Source: Cephalotrichum gorgonifer | Taxonomy: Eukaryota > Ascomycota > Sordariomycetes > Microascales > Microascaceae | Length of the DNA: 64,000 nucleotides | NCBI GenBank assembly: GCA_900312665.1 | Contig: ONZQ02000004.1 | Coordinates: 1,308,244-1,372,243 of the forward strand | Direction: 5' to 3' | Part shown: one piece after another, positions 24,491-38,400 of the stretch | How positions within the stretch are numbered: position 1 is the first letter of the stretch | Layout of the letters: each line of letters begins with the position of its first letter | Position numbers and translations under genes: made by a program | Notes under the pieces: generated by a model | What the model saw: only the letters and a program-made list of their open reading frames with translations | Database searches by the model: none | What the model was told of the DNA's origin: nothing

Positions 24491-26697
24491 TTTCGAGTAT
24501 GGAGACGAAGTGAAAGCGCCATTTTCCCATTTTGTGTGTACTAAGTGCAGAATGGGCCCCAATACGGTCGGGGAGGGAAGGTGCTGGGGGGGAACGATGC
24601 ACGGGGCACGAACGAGCACATGCGAAGTGTGCAGCGATATGCAGTGATCACAAAGACTGTTGGCGACTTTTTCCCTAGCGCTATGCACCCTCCGGAGAAG
24701 TCGCTCCTCGTTGGTCCAAATATCTGCTTGAGCACATTCTCTCTCAGGCCTCCAGGTCCAGCCGCCGCGAGGGCTGTGTCCCTTCATGTTCCTTGCTGAA
24801 CGTGAAATGCACTGTTCGGTCGGACCTGAGTGCTCAAGCTGCATGAAGCCAGTTTTTTTTTTCTCTGTCACTCCCTCCCTCCCGTCCTTGGCCGTCTCAC
24901 GGGAGGTCAAGTTTGGGTGTGGGGAGACCTACGTAACGCCCCTACTCGGTCGTTCGTACTTTCTTGACATCGACGACAATCGCACGGTATCACTTATCAA
25001 TTCCCCGCGGAGCCACCCACATCACCGGGGCTGGGCTCGGGCGTTGTACTCGTATTATTACACAGTAATATGCATTAGGATAAGACGCCAATGCCTGTTC
25101 CACCTAAAACAGATAGAGTATTGAGTCCCCAAGCGATAATGGTCCGTGATTTCGCAACAAGGACGGCATATCACCTCTCGGGCTAAGTGCTGCGATTGGG
25201 GGTGATCAGCCGTTGGCCCACCGTCCACTCATCCTCTCCCATCGCTCATCGCTCATCGCATCTCCCTCACATGGTGTCGCCATGGCGCGGGCAGAGCCCG
25301 ACGCTCGGGTCCGCTTGCTGCATCTTGATTCTTGAGGGAAGCCATTCGCTCGCCCCCGTCACCTCGCGCATCCCGTGTCGGCCAGTTATGTCGCCCAGAT
25401 GCCGGCGAAAGCCACAGGTCGGCTGTACAAGTACGAGTGACTTTCGTATGCCAGGTACGAGAAAGAAGATGGCGGCCTCTCGAACGCCACCACATCGTCA
25501 CACAGGATGGAGGCGGGAGGGGGGGGGGGTTGATTGGAATCAGCCATGTCGACCTTCCTGGAACTCCGTTCTCCGGCCCTGTTCACCCTAGCCCACTTAA
25601 CCCCACGCCGTCCCTGGTATAGATACTTGTACTACAGGTGTTCATTGGAACAACAGCTTTCCTCGCTTCAATCCTCACATATGTCGATCATCCAGTCAGG
25701 GCTACTCGTAGCCGGGTAAAAAAAATTGAGAAACGTACTCACCAACCCGATCGAGGAGGAAAAGAGGGAAGAAAAGTCCCGAGATGTGCGAAACGACAGT
25801 AAATCCTCTCATGCACTCTGGCGACGATCTGCCACAAGGCATGAATGACGGTGGGGAGAGGTCTCCTACCGAGGTGCCATTCAATGCTTCGCTCTTCCCT
25901 TGTCATTCGTTCCCGAAACCAAGTATATTACAAGCCATATAAGAGGAAACCTGGGATACGGAAATTAAGTACGGGAAGGCCTTCAAAGGCTATATCTGAT
26001 TATGCTTCTGCGATAGAAGGATAATTAATATGAGGTCATTCTAGTGGCATTCCAGTTTCGTCGTCCATCGAACCTTCGGGGACGGGTCGGGCCCTAAAGA
26101 GGCTGTGTGGTGTGTGTGTGTGTGTGTGTCTGGCGCGTTTCTAAGAATAAGTCTCAATGGTCCCACAAAACCCAAACCGCCTTCATCCCATTATCCATTA
26201 CGAGAATTACTATCCCGCCGAGGTCCTTTGCTGATCTCGTGTTGGATAAATTGTGAAATTGGCCGAAGTTTCATTATTCTACCAATGGCATATTTTTGTG
26301 CACGCACCTAATACGAGCGCCTGCATATATGTGGGTCGCCCTGCGTTCCTATTCGCTGTAGCAGGCAGAGGTGGTGTCGACGTTTGGCTTGTGCCAGAGC
26401 ACAAGCGGCACGGTACGAATACCGGCCACTGGTTACTGGCCAATAAAGTCCAAGTGCACATCTTCGTGTGAAGAGTCGACCGTGTCGTCTGCTTGAGTTC
26501 CGAGAACGAGTACGAGTGGTCGTGCGACCAACCAATCCGGGCCAGTGCCTCCGGAGAATCACCCAGAAGCCTAATCCCCACTATCTGACTGGGGGAGCAG
26601 ACGCCCAAGATGTTCTTACAGCGTCGATAAGGCCACCAATGGAGGCCACAATGTAGGTGCCTATGCACACCATTCCTGGGGGGATGCAAGCACACAT

Positions 26698-26737
26698 GAT
26701 CGCGTGTTCTTGGGGTTGATCGCGTGTTCTTGGGGTT
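26698..26737. repeat. Tandem duplication of a 20-bp unit
   Basis: The unit GATCGCGTGTTCTTGGGGTT occurs twice, head to tail and without a mismatch, at 26698-26717 and 26718-26737. It lies in DNA with no supported gene. Confidence 0.9.
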
Positions 26738-29052
26738 TAGACCGAACTCGTGCTGGCATTGGATGAGAACCACATGTGAAGGCGATCACAGGCTGCTCGA
26801 GCGCTCGCAAGCAACACCCTCCCCGCTGCTCAGTAGCGCCGTCAGCCCCTCCACGGGCGGGGTCTCGACCATTGAGCCCACAGCGTCTTTCTTATTTTTG
26901 AGTACTTGTAGTGACATCAGGGTTAGCTGGGCCAATGCCTTCCGTCATCACAACGCTAACTCCATCGTCGGCTTCATAGTGGTGTCCAACAAGTGGGTTT
27001 TGGCGCCGGTGCTTTTTGCCATTTCTCAAACAACGGACTGAGCCCGCCCGCCTTCAAAATGGAGCCATGTGACGTATGTAAACGAGAGAAGAGGAGCACC
27101 CGCATCTTCCTAGTTCTCGATCAGCTCGATCAGCGGGGTCTCTGTCTAGTGCTCGTGTGTCCTACACCTGCAGGCCGTCAACCCTTTCGCCACCCCTCCA
27201 TCTTATCGTCTCGTATCATAAACAGGATCATCACTAGTACTGCCCTCTCCACCCCACGAACCGAGCATGAGAACGACAACAAAAAAAAAGGCCATGGAGC
27301 GAGGGCTTCACACTGTGGTGGATATAATCACATCCGAGGTCGGGCCGGCCAAGCGATGTCATACTGTTTTGGTTAACGACATAATCCTTCCTCATGCATC
27401 TCGTTGTGAATCCGCCCAAAACCCCCAAAAAGAAATAGTTGGAGCACTAATGCCCACACCTACGATGTCCGTCGCATCCGTACTTCTCCGCTTCCCCAGG
27501 AATCAGGGCGGCAGTTATGTCCGGAGGGGAAACGTCCGCGTATTGCGGAGCGCCGGTCCATCCTTCTGGCTCGATGCGACGAAAGCACGCCTGGAGGCGC
27601 GTCTTCGATAGGTTCAAGCGCTCACTTACCCCATGGTGCTGGGACTTTACGTCCTGACCGATGTTACGTCGAGACTGCGACCCTGGGTAGAATACGACGC
27701 CGAGGGCTTTATCCGGGGGTTTTCCCTCCCTCCGAATCCCTCACGGACCGATGGAGCGGGCGACACAGACGCGTTCTCTGGGTGAATACGCCATTCAGTC
27801 GCATAGTGTGTATCAATAGGGCCGAGTCAAGTCCATCATTCTGACTTGGTCGCTACATTGTAGTGTTACAATAGAGCCACTGGGGAACCGGCTTCCCCCG
27901 CAGTCAGGTATCTTGTACTAGTATTACGTGGTAGGCAGCCCCAAGCCGGTGCGACCCTCCCTTTCCAGAAGCAATTTGCATGAGACCGTTGAGCCAGAGT
28001 ATGCACACGGGGCGAGGCGAGATGACGTTAGTGGGGAGTCATCTCGACCTCGGGTGAGGCGTCGGTCGAGTCACTCACTGTTGTTGCGAGTTACCAAAGG
28101 ATATGGGAGAAATCATCAAGGTCGAGTAAGTACCCAAGAATAAACATCAGCGAGTCTGAGACATACCCACTTCCAAGCCACGCTACTCTCCCTCCCCCGC
28201 ATTAGCCCAATTTAATGAGACGGGTCCGTTTAGTCCGATAGATAGTGTCTCTCACTATTGTTGTTGACGTAAGACCCTGGTACTGGCTGGCACCTGTCCA
28301 TTACTCCCATGATCCCTCCAGTGGTTTGAACCCAAATCGATCGATCCACCCGCGCCCGCGATTATTACTTGAATTATTAGTTTCGAACTCCAGATACCAC
28401 AAATAGAAACTCAGCTAATATGGGTCAGGGCACGGTACTAGAGGGGACCACAGTGGCCTGCAATTTGTGTGTTTCGTGCTCTCCAGCCGAGAGACGCCAG
28501 AATCGCATGGAGGAGGGACTGGGATGGAAGGACATAATTACAAACAGTTAATACTCGGATGTGATGCAAAATGGCCCGTAGACGGCATGACAGGACCAAA
28601 GAATCGGACCATAAGCGAGATCGTGCCTGCCCCCAACAGCCTGCCACTGGGGGCCGGGCGGCGGGTTGAACCAGGATTGTGTCCCGGCGGCGTGTTCTGG
28701 AACGACGTCGGTGGAGAGACATTACCAGACCTGTGGGCAGAACGCGTCTCAATGCAGGCGGTTCCGGATTGGGAAGTGGCGCCGAGTAGACTCCATGTTG
28801 TTGTGAACCTGAGACACTAGCGTTGCATAAAATAATATCCACTGGACACAAGTTTTATGTGACCGTACTCGTACCTTGCGCCGCTTGGTGCTAGGTAATG
28901 GAGGGGTCCACAAAAGTAACTAGGACCACGCACAACTGGATTAATGTGCAACGGAGGCGGCCTAAGCGGTCCGAGCAAAATAAACCCCCGCTCTAATATA
29001 ACACCAGTCGCCCGCTAGCCCGCTGCCAACAGCGGGGTTGTCGGCGCTGTCG

Positions 29053-29068
29053 ATACTTGTACAAGTAT
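29053..29068. repeat. Perfect 16-bp palindrome ATACTTGTACAAGTAT
   Basis: The two halves are exact reverse complements around a central GTAC. It is composed of two divergent copies of the TAC(A/G)AG hexamer. A related arrangement, GGTACTTGTACAAG, occurs at 32373-32386. Confidence 0.85.
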
Positions 29069-30370
29069 TGCGGACCGCCTGAGCGCACTCCTTGCTCCGC
29101 TACAGCCCGCATTAGGTAGGTAGCGCAGCGCTCGTACTCCGTGTCGTGGTACTGTGCCATGCTCTTTGATGCCATGGGATAGGATAGTCCACCTTCAGTG
29201 GATTTCATTACTACGACCCCACTTCATGCAAGGGCAGCGCACATCCTTGCTCGTGTGGTCGTTAGGCGGTACTTGCAAACTCGTGGTCGTGCCTTGAGTA
29301 TCCATGACTGCGACGAAATGCCAGTAACTCCACCCCCAAAATTCGCCATCAGTGTGCTTGGATTCGTCGTCCTCGATCGTCCCTTCGTGGCCAAGCAGCC
29401 CCGGTCCAGGCGGACGCCCAACTGCTTTTAGTCTCTAGACCAAGCTAAAAAGAGGACCAACCACCCTCCCCCTCAAACCCAAGCCCAAGCAGTTCGAGCG
29501 GGAAGGCGGCGGGAAAAGGATTAGTTAACTCAATCCGTTGCGACTTCTGGAAAGCGCGGGTGCGAGTACGGAGCACAACCAAACCGCAAACTGGCTTTCC
29601 CCAGTTTCTCCTCAGCCACCCGCAACGATGGCGTGAACCATCCTTCCCAACATGTCAGACCATGTCCTTGTCCTGTCATCTGGGATCCTTGTGGTTTGCA
29701 ACAGAACGAAGCAACGGCCCAGTATTACAGGGTAGCCTCGTTCACCCTTTGAACATGTCAACCAGAAGCATCTACCACCAGAAGTGGGTTAGCTTTGACC
29801 GTTGACATGGATTCCATGCCATGTCCTTGGTGCTGGGAAGCGAGGTTGCAGACCGGGCGGGCGGGGCATTCTCCCATCTCTTGGGCATGTTTTTTTTTCT
29901 TCGCTGGGGGGAGGCTGATCCTTGGTCCAACCTAGTCGGAGCAGGCCCCGGGGAGAGTCTCTGGTCTTCCGGGCAGGCATTCGACATGGGTTGAAATGGC
30001 GAGGATCCACCCACCAGGACGGAACTCGAAGGACCCTGGTCGAATGCTCGCTGGTTGACAAAGTACTGTTTCTAAAAGGTGCTAATTGCCGGGTGTCTCC
30101 GACCCCATCAAATGTGTAGTCAGGGCTTATGAACCTTCAGCTCGCGCATCGGTACTTTCTGCCCTCAATGTGTGAAGTCCATGTTGGTATATCCTCCCTT
30201 CGCAAGAAGCTCATCATGTCCTAGGCCAAGAGTATTTGTACTGGCAGCATCGAGGCTGCACTAGTTCTTGCATTGTCCTTTGAAGCGCATTCAAGAGGAC
30301 GCTCGCTTACCGGTAGCGTACAACTGCGAGTCCCAGTAGCTCCTTCGAAATACACTTAAGCATGCACTAG

Positions 30371-30394
30371 TACGAGTACAAGTGTCTGTACCAG
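30371..30394. repeat. TAC(A/G)AG hexamer cluster
   Basis: TACGAGTACAAGTGTCTGTA is followed by CCAG: two perfect and two degenerate hexamers. Further copies lie within the next 100 bp, near 30425 and 30461. Confidence 0.65.
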
Positions 30395-32372
30395 TAGAAT
30401 AGCAGTCGTGAACACTTATAGGAATACTTGTACTTGTGAGGGAACGCATGTGAGGACGGGGCAAGTACAAGTAAGTGACTCCTCCAACCCCACATTCCGG
30501 AATAAGGTCCCCGCCAGAGATACGACATAATACTCCACGCTTGCACAGAATGTGAGCAGGCGGACTTCCCGGGAGCCCAGCCATCTCTCCTTCCCACTTT
30601 AGCTTGATAATCACGAGGTAAAGGCGATAATCGTTGCAACGAGTGCGGAGTACATGAATGATAGCCGATCACTATTCTACGAGTACAACCTTCGCCCGTG
30701 GCCAGATGCAGGACTAGTCCTCATGATCAAGTTCATCTTCGTTAGAATCTAACTACTAGCCCTTCTTGTGGGAAGATCGCCAGCTCCGACTATTATCATC
30801 TCGACCGGAGCACTATATGCATCAAATAGTACTACTACGTCGTAGGTCGGTGCTCGCTTCGCTCCGTGCCACGCACACACTCACACACATTCACACACCA
30901 CCATTACCAGACCGCCAAAGTGTGCCAATATGGTCGATCCCGCCATCAGGCACCGGCCGCAGACCAGCCAACCAGACGCGGGGTACGGGCGCTGGTACGG
31001 GCGTCGGTGGGATGCGGACAGGGGTCCTCATGGCCCACGACTTGAGGTTCCCCGCCTCGAGCTAAGCTTCTTCAAGCGGCCGCCATTTTTGTCTTAGAAC
31101 TCAGGGTTCCCATGCTTCGGGACGCAGTCGGAGGATATTAAATATCTTAGTTTACTCGTACACCCCCGAATCTTTCGGGGTTTAGCTTTATCGATACAAA
31201 AATACTTGGGAACAAGTGCAAGTGTCACGAAATAAAAAGTACTCTCATCTTAGGTACAGTCTTATCATAAGAGTACCCTGGCCTGAAGGAAGGAGTCCTC
31301 GTACGCCAAGAGCTTTCTGGTAGCAAATTTGTTTCTGTAACCTGGTCTCTCCCGTCTTCAATGCCATTTTCGAGTACCAGTACGAGTTTGCCGAATTAAT
31401 CGAGCTCCTTCTGTACTTTATGGGAAAGGAAACGGTACCTGAAGGCAAAATTACAAGTAGGTACTTGTGGCCTGGGATGGACCGGTGTGCGAGGTTAGGT
31501 GGCTTTTGCTTCCAACAGGATCTCCCAGAAACGTGCCAGGGACGGCCGATGAAAGAGGTCGGGCAAAATAAGGTATCCACGCCAATCTGCCCCGAGTGGG
31601 TCCTAGCTCTGGCACGCTTCCACCGGGTTAGGAGGGACTGACCCTCCGGTTACTTGCACATTCTCGTAGTACTGGCACTAAAGTAGTCACAGACTTTTTG
31701 AAGCTCGCTTATCATATTCGTCGACTGCGAGTATACCTCACAGAAGAGGATGAGGTTGCGACGGCCACGCTAATCAGAATAGGGAAGAATCTGGGGGAAT
31801 CTGGTCTGACAAGAGACGGCGCTATTTGCCAAGTACTCCTACGGATACAAGCAAGCTTTGATACAAGTACGACGAGTATTGGAAAGACGGGCCAGTGTTG
31901 GGTGGCGTCTCGATGGGATTGGCTGGCGGAAGGGCCGGGTCATCCAGGCCGGGACCGAACCGGCCCGCCGAGCAACCCGGAAAAGAAAAGTGATAGAAAT
32001 TATCATCCTGCCGCAAGGTGGGTGGCATCACGACCTTCAACCCGAGATTTGTACGAGGTGGTTCTCCATTACGTAGTAATTGTGAGAGAGACCACAGCGG
32101 GAGCCAGGAACCCCCGTCGAGACAAGCAATCCCGAAACTGTAATTTAGGGTATACCTTCAGTTTACCCAGAGCTCGACCGGCCTAATCGCCTGAACCGGG
32201 AGGGGGGTGGCATTCGTTGGCTCAAGAAAGCGGTGGTGGGGAAAATGGACCACAAACAATCCAAGGGCAGAAGGGCCGCCGCCGTCAGCCGGGGCGCCTC
32301 ATCCTGTGTTAGCCTCATCAGCAAAAAGACGGCGTTCCGGTGGTGGGCCCATCTTAAGTAATTTGGCCGAGA

Positions 32373-32400
32373 GGTACTTGTACAAGTGCGGCGTACTCGG
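32373..32400. repeat. Inverted TAC(A/G)AG hexamers
   Basis: GGTACTTGTACAAGTGCGG is followed by CGTACTCGG. Two hexamers face each other around GTAC and a third follows. Confidence 0.6.
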
Positions 32401-34094
32401 ATTAGCGTAGAGGACCCTTACAAGCAATCAGCGATGGCTTCGATATGAATGACCTATTTGGTTTTTTTTAGCTCTACGAGGCGGGTGAGGTAGCTGCTGC
32501 AAACAAACAGCCAAGCCCAGACTATCTGCAGTCATGACCTCCTCGGAGCGGAGCATGATGATCGCCTCAGCGTGCGTCGGACGAAGCGGACGAGCGGGCT
32601 CAGCACAGACGAGATTAGTCGAGGTAATTAATTATCCGTGGTCCCGCCCGTCATATATCATTTTCTGGTCCAAAGCTGAGATTAGAAACGCTGGTACGGC
32701 ATGAGAAGTGGACGAATTAGACCACATCGATACTTTCGGTTTTCACAGATGGACCGCACCAATACCATGGGATCCGTGTTCGCAACCTTCTGACACACAA
32801 ATCTAAAATCTTAATCGTACAAGTCCGCGGTCGGAAGGAGAATATACTACAAGTCCTCGTGCGCAGAAACGGCGCTTTCATACACCCGCGACAATCCCTG
32901 TACTCATGAGGCATGCCGTTGAAGGCATGATCTTTCGCCATGTTAACGTGCCCTCGCATGCTACATTAATCCACATGCCCAATCTCCTCGACAAACGGCG
33001 AAACAAGCGAGATTGTCGTCTGTCAAGGTAGATACAAGTACTCGTAAGCCACGGCCGATGATGCTCATGTTGCAGCAATCATGAAAGTGACCCATCACAT
33101 TATTACGGCAGTTAGATGTATGCAGCGTGCTCCGTACCTTCACCGCGGGTCCCCGGACGTACCCATGCTGGTACGAAGATGAGGAAATGTTGCCACAGCC
33201 GGGGCATCATTTGACAGGTTGGTTTCAGAGGTCGCCACTACGATACAGGATCCATACCAATTCTATACCCCGCGCTATGACTACTTTTATACGCCAGTAC
33301 TTAGTGTATTAGCAGCTAATAGTTCTCCAGGCCGAGACTGGCGCCGCCGGGGGGGATAAGAGCTTCGTGCCGAGAACAACAACCCCCGAGTCGGGCATCG
33401 AGCCTTGAGTTCTTGTGGACTAGGCACGGATCCCATGGCCCCCAAGGTAGTGGTGAGTGGCTGGCTCGCACATGGGTTGCGGACCCCAAAATTCATGCCG
33501 TGTGGCGCCGGTCAGGTCGGGAAGAGGAAAGGGATGGATGGGACAAGGATGGCAAGGGCCCTTTGCTTCAGTTACGATACAAGTGGCTGTATGAGCGCAA
33601 TACCATCCCATACGTCGTAGTAGCCAATGGTGGATGGCGAAAGCTGTCGAGGCGGGGCTTGCAAAGTTCCAGCCCCGGACGCTATTACGCTCCACTTGCC
33701 GTCGGTCGTTTGGACGGCAAGAGAAGGACAAGGGCAGAGTGGTTCGCAGCAGGGTTCCTTGGGCGGGACGAACCCCCAGCCTCCCCCTGCTGTCGCTGAA
33801 GAAGCAAGGTTGAGCGGATAGATAGCGGGAATCGGTGGGACGTGGCCTTTGTGCGTGAAGCCGCCAGTTGACGATCTTTGCTGCTGGCGCGTGCCCGCCT
33901 AGTCGTAAGAGGGACAGCGTCGAGTACCCGTGCGGGTGCTATCGAGAAAAAAATATTATTACAGCGCCGGAGAGAGTGACGGCACGTGCCCGAGTCCTCC
34001 TGCAGTCGGTGCAGGGTCCAAATCTGCAAGGCACTTCTCCTATGTACACCGCACATTGGATGTCATGCCCGCCATTTGGACTGTAGCCATGTAT

Positions 34095-34119
34095 TAGTAC
34101 AAGTACGAGTACGGAGTAC
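34095..34119. repeat. TAC(A/G)AG hexamer cluster
   Basis: TAGTACAAGTACGAGTACGG is followed by AGTAC: three hexamers in tandem with an added G before the last. Non-coding. Confidence 0.7.
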
Positions 34120-35020
34120 ATACCCGTCACAGTAACCCCCGTGACAACGAAAGATAGGTGGTTCTCCATCGCACTTTCCTGGGAGTATTCGTAATGGTAA
34201 CATCTTTTGGGAGATGAGAAAACAACAACGCGAACCTGTCAATTTCCTTCGGCAATTCCACGACCATGTTGGCGGGACCCCTTCGAGAAGGCTTCAGTGC
34301 CACCGGGCCAACCCCAACGGCCCAAAGGGTGCAAGGGCACATGGGCATGATACGAGCTCTCCACTCCACCAGCCAACTGATACTGCTTGTAGGTACCGAT
34401 AGACAAGGGTGGACCCCGGCAAACACGCTAGGGGAAGGCAAAAGACCCTTGGCTTTTTTGGCTGCGATAGACCCATGCTGAAGACGCTAAGGATGGGAAG
34501 AGCGGCCGCCTTCCTATCCGGTCGACTTGCAGCACCAGGAACCCCACGGCTCTTAGCGAGCCTGGGAAGACCCGAAGGCAGGGGGGGGGTGCGTGGATGG
34601 CGCAAACTAGGACCTTGCTAGCGATGATTTGCTTCATTAGATGGGGGAGATGGGGGTGGGTTGGTGGTGGAGGTCGGTCTGGCAGGGGCCATCGTTATCA
34701 AACTATCAGGGTAGGTGGACGGCGAGCTCAATCCACAATGGACCCAATTGCAACTTGTTGACCAGATGGGGGCAGATCTAATCACGGGTATCCCGAGCTC
34801 TGTCTCTGACGCAACGACGATGAGCTGCTTCTCGACTGTCATTGTGGGGAGCGAGTCTTTCCTGGGCACAAGGACTGGGACTCCATGTGAAGGTACGAGT
34901 AACCGTCGTCCGAGTGGGGGAATACCCTTGCCCATCAAGACCGGTGAGAGTCTCGGAGACGCCCCCCTTTCAAACCATTGACAAACCTGACCACCAACCC
35001 ACGAGTGCTGGTGCCCCGTG

Positions 35021-35048
35021 CTCGTACGAGTACGAGTTCGAGTACAAG
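35021..35048. repeat. TAC(A/G)AG hexamer cluster
   Basis: CTCGTACGAGTACGAGTTCG is followed by AGTACAAG. This is one of the longest tandem runs, with an inverted copy at its left end. Confidence 0.7.
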
Positions 35049-35433
35049 CAGCCACCTAGCGCCATGGAGTCTAGTATGAGCAAGTGGAGGGAGGAAAGAG
35101 AGCGAAACACCTGAAGTCACCGGATAGTAGTAGCGCCTGTCGCAATCGTCTGTCGTCGTCGATCACGGATTCTGTCTCGATGATAAAGCTGACACCTCGG
35201 TGGCAGCCGTGTTTTGGTTTCGAAACTCCGCCGAGTTAGGTCCTGTTCCGAGTGCCGCGAGCACCCCTAAACGAGTTGGATAGTGAGAATCCGAGGACCT
35301 GGGACATGGCGTCTCATCCTTTGTATCCCAGCCAGCTATAGCCCGGAATCTTGGTACCGATGCCTGCCGGGGCACCGGGCAATTTGCTGAGTCCGAGTGA
35401 AAGAAGGTAGGTACTCATACCTCAGTCCTGGCA

Positions 35434-35455
35434 CAAGTACGAGTACAGGTACGGA
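35434..35455. repeat. TAC(A/G)AG hexamer cluster
   Basis: ACAAGTACGAGTACAGGTAC is followed by GG: three consecutive units, the last mutated to TACAGG. Confidence 0.65.
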
Positions 35456-38400
35456 CTAATAGTATCTAGACGTTACCACACAGAAGGCGTAAGTGCTATA
35501 AGCAGGTACGCACCGCTTCGAGCGATAGCTCTCCAGGAACGGCTACCGTGCCCCACCGTGCCCCGTAAAACCCCGTGTTCAGAAGCTTTCGCCGGTCCTC
35601 TGGGCCCAGGAATCATAAATTCCAAGATCTGGGCCCATCCGCTGGGACAGGCCCCGCCACACTCTGTTCCCCGGTTGCAACCCTGTTTGCAGATACCACG
35701 ATGGCGCGGCGTGGCCGACGAGTGTGTGGTATTGGCTCCCGCCGGCCCCACACCGACATTCGGGAGATAATACATTATTGTGGTCTACTCGTACTCGTGG
35801 GTCAAACAAACGGAGGGTTGGGTGGGTGTTCGGGGGGGGTGTCGCCACAATTTCCTCTTCCCTCTCCGATACCGAGACGAGAAAAGATGGAGGAGCGTGC
35901 TCGATCGGCTGGAGAGAAATCCTCCAGGACCACCATCGTCAGGTCTACCCTTGAAGGAAAACGGGTGTCACATGCAGGCACCCCACGCACTCCTTCTGTG
36001 CGCAGATACAGATAGACGTGGTCCGCGGATTTACAAGTTGTGGCTCAATCAATCAGAGCACGTTAATCTAGAAGTTTATCGCGCGGGTCGTCTCAGATTG
36101 GACGACTGGTTCCTGCAGGACAGGGTTACCGGCACTCGAACGGGAGAGAAAAAAAAGCCTCAACCTCCACCTCTTCAAGTACTGTTATCCTTTCTAGAAG
36201 GGATATGAAAAACGTGGGGGGAGGGAAGCCTTATCCTGTCCCTGGCTGTAAGCTCGTGGGATGGGTTTTTTTTTTTACTTCCTCGTTCTCTGTCGTCATC
36301 CCGCGTACCTTGCGCCATTCTAATCTGAAAGCACGAGGCGCACTAGACTCTGTGATAGGACGCCAGGACGCCGCGGATCTTTAGTTTCTCTTACGTGGTA
36401 GAACTCGGCGGGGCAATAGCGCGTTTTCCCCGTCTTGGTGACCGAGACGCCCTGGAGACCGCGCGCTAGTTTTGGATCCTCGGTCGGGAGCCGCTTTGAA
36501 ACGCTTCACGTCCGCCAGAGCACGAGGCCACGAGCATGCCCGGTAGCCTGTCAGTGGTCAGAGGGCGCGAGAAGGAGAAAAGATCGGTTTAAGGTTTTCG
36601 GGACGGGTAAGGGGGGGCCTTGTCGGGGGGTCGAGCTAGCATCGTGGATGATGTTCTAGTTTACTCAGTAGATGTGTGACAGGAGATCAGACTTCGACGT
36701 TTTCGGTGACGGATCCGGGAGGCGCCGAAATCCACTTGGATTTAGTCGCGGTATCGGGTATGTATCGATCAATTACTCGTACTGTTGCAGCTGTCTCGTT
36801 GCTTTTACGTCTTACGATCATTGTCTGGAAAAGACACCCTGCGACCTATCCGACTCTCGGTCTACTGGCACTTGTCTATGTGGGGGCCAGGTTCACTTCG
36901 GGACGTTTCAGTGCAATCGGAGGAGTGGGAGAGGGCGTGGGGTTATATGAGATACGACAGAACCATGACGAGTCGGAAGACCGACGGGAACGGGGGCTGA
37001 GGCCGTTTCTCGTACTGAGTAACGTCTCAGCTTGCGTACCCGTAAAACAAAAAGGAAGTTGATGTGGCTGTGTGTCTGAGAAAAGAACGCACAGGTCCAG
37101 GACGTGGGGTTGACGAGGGTGAGAGCCGTCGCATCAGAAAGGGGAAGGGGGAGGGGCGTAAGGAATGGGATGTTAGAAAAAAGCAAAGAACAAGGTTACA
37201 TACCAATTCTTGACGGGGGGGACAGGTCTCAACGGCGCGCAAACTGTCGGATTCAAAGTCTACGAGACAGACATGGAGATATGACTCGGAGGCAAGAAAG
37301 TTTCTCATCACCCCGCTCCCCGCCGCGAACCGATGGTTAGTCTCGATGGGGGATTGGGGGGAGGGCCCAAGGCCGGCCCTCTCCCGATAAGGCAGGACGA
37401 ACCCTTTATTCTCTCTTTCTTTCCCTCTCCATTTCCACCTGCTTGGTTTAGATACGGCGAGAGCGCTATCAGATTGTCCCGATATGGGTAGCTGGAATAA
37501 TAGATATCGGTACTGGTACTGATAGCGGACCGGAAGCTTCAACTCCAGGGCTACTATTATCCACTATCCTATCTGGGGTTGGTTTATCTATGACAGGAAC
37601 GCGCACGCGATACGACCTCCGCCATGTCACCCAGGCTATTACGGGGAACGTCGCAGTGGGGAATGGGGGAAGTGTGACGGCCACGCAGGCCGTGCCTCAT
37701 CCCCTCTCCGCGATGTTACGGCACACTCGTAATGCAGGAAGGCAAAGGGGAAGGCGGGAGGAAAGAAGAGCTCCTTGTTCGGATTCAGCTGCCTATTCCG
37801 CAGGTTTGGGGGCTGGAAAAAAAAGAACTCCTGCAGAGGAACACGGTCGGATTTCCGGAAATCGGACAGATCCCGGGCTTTCCGCATCAATCGCCTCTCC
37901 TCGGACGCACTTGGTGCGCCGTGTTCGTGGCCCCTCGCTCTCCCACGCCGCCGCCATTTCCGTTTCAGCAAGGTAAGGAACAGAACATGACGAGTGCGAG
38001 GTTCAGCTTTTGAGGATATCCGATATGTCGCGTGCAGTAGTCGGAGAAAAAAGAGGTTATTACTTACGACCTACCTGAATACAGGCTGTTGATGTTCTCC
38101 ACCAGTCAGCCCACAGGTGGGAGTGGCGAGGGAGAGAGAGAGGGAGTTGGACTTTGCAAAGTACCTGCTTCGTGCGAGCAGGAGCACGCGGTACTTGGAA
38201 TACAATACGAGTATAATCGCGAACGAGGTAAGGTGGGTGAATCAGAACGGCCGCGAGCGCAGATCCAAGGGGGAAGGATCGCTTTCGTTTCTCCGAGGGC
38301 CAGAATCAAGCAGAACCTCGCCCTCTGGATCTTCGGGTTCTTGGTGTTATTACCTATCGGAACTGCGAGAACTCACCTCCACCATCATCAAAAGGAGGGT

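Noticed and set aside
23981..24910. A 309-codon minus-strand frame
   Set aside because: It has no domain, covers hexamer clusters and a T run, and shows no codon bias like the supported genes.
28524..28820. A 98-codon ATG-started plus frame
   Set aside because: It looks mildly protein-like but has no motif and no codon bias, and the opposite strand is equally open.
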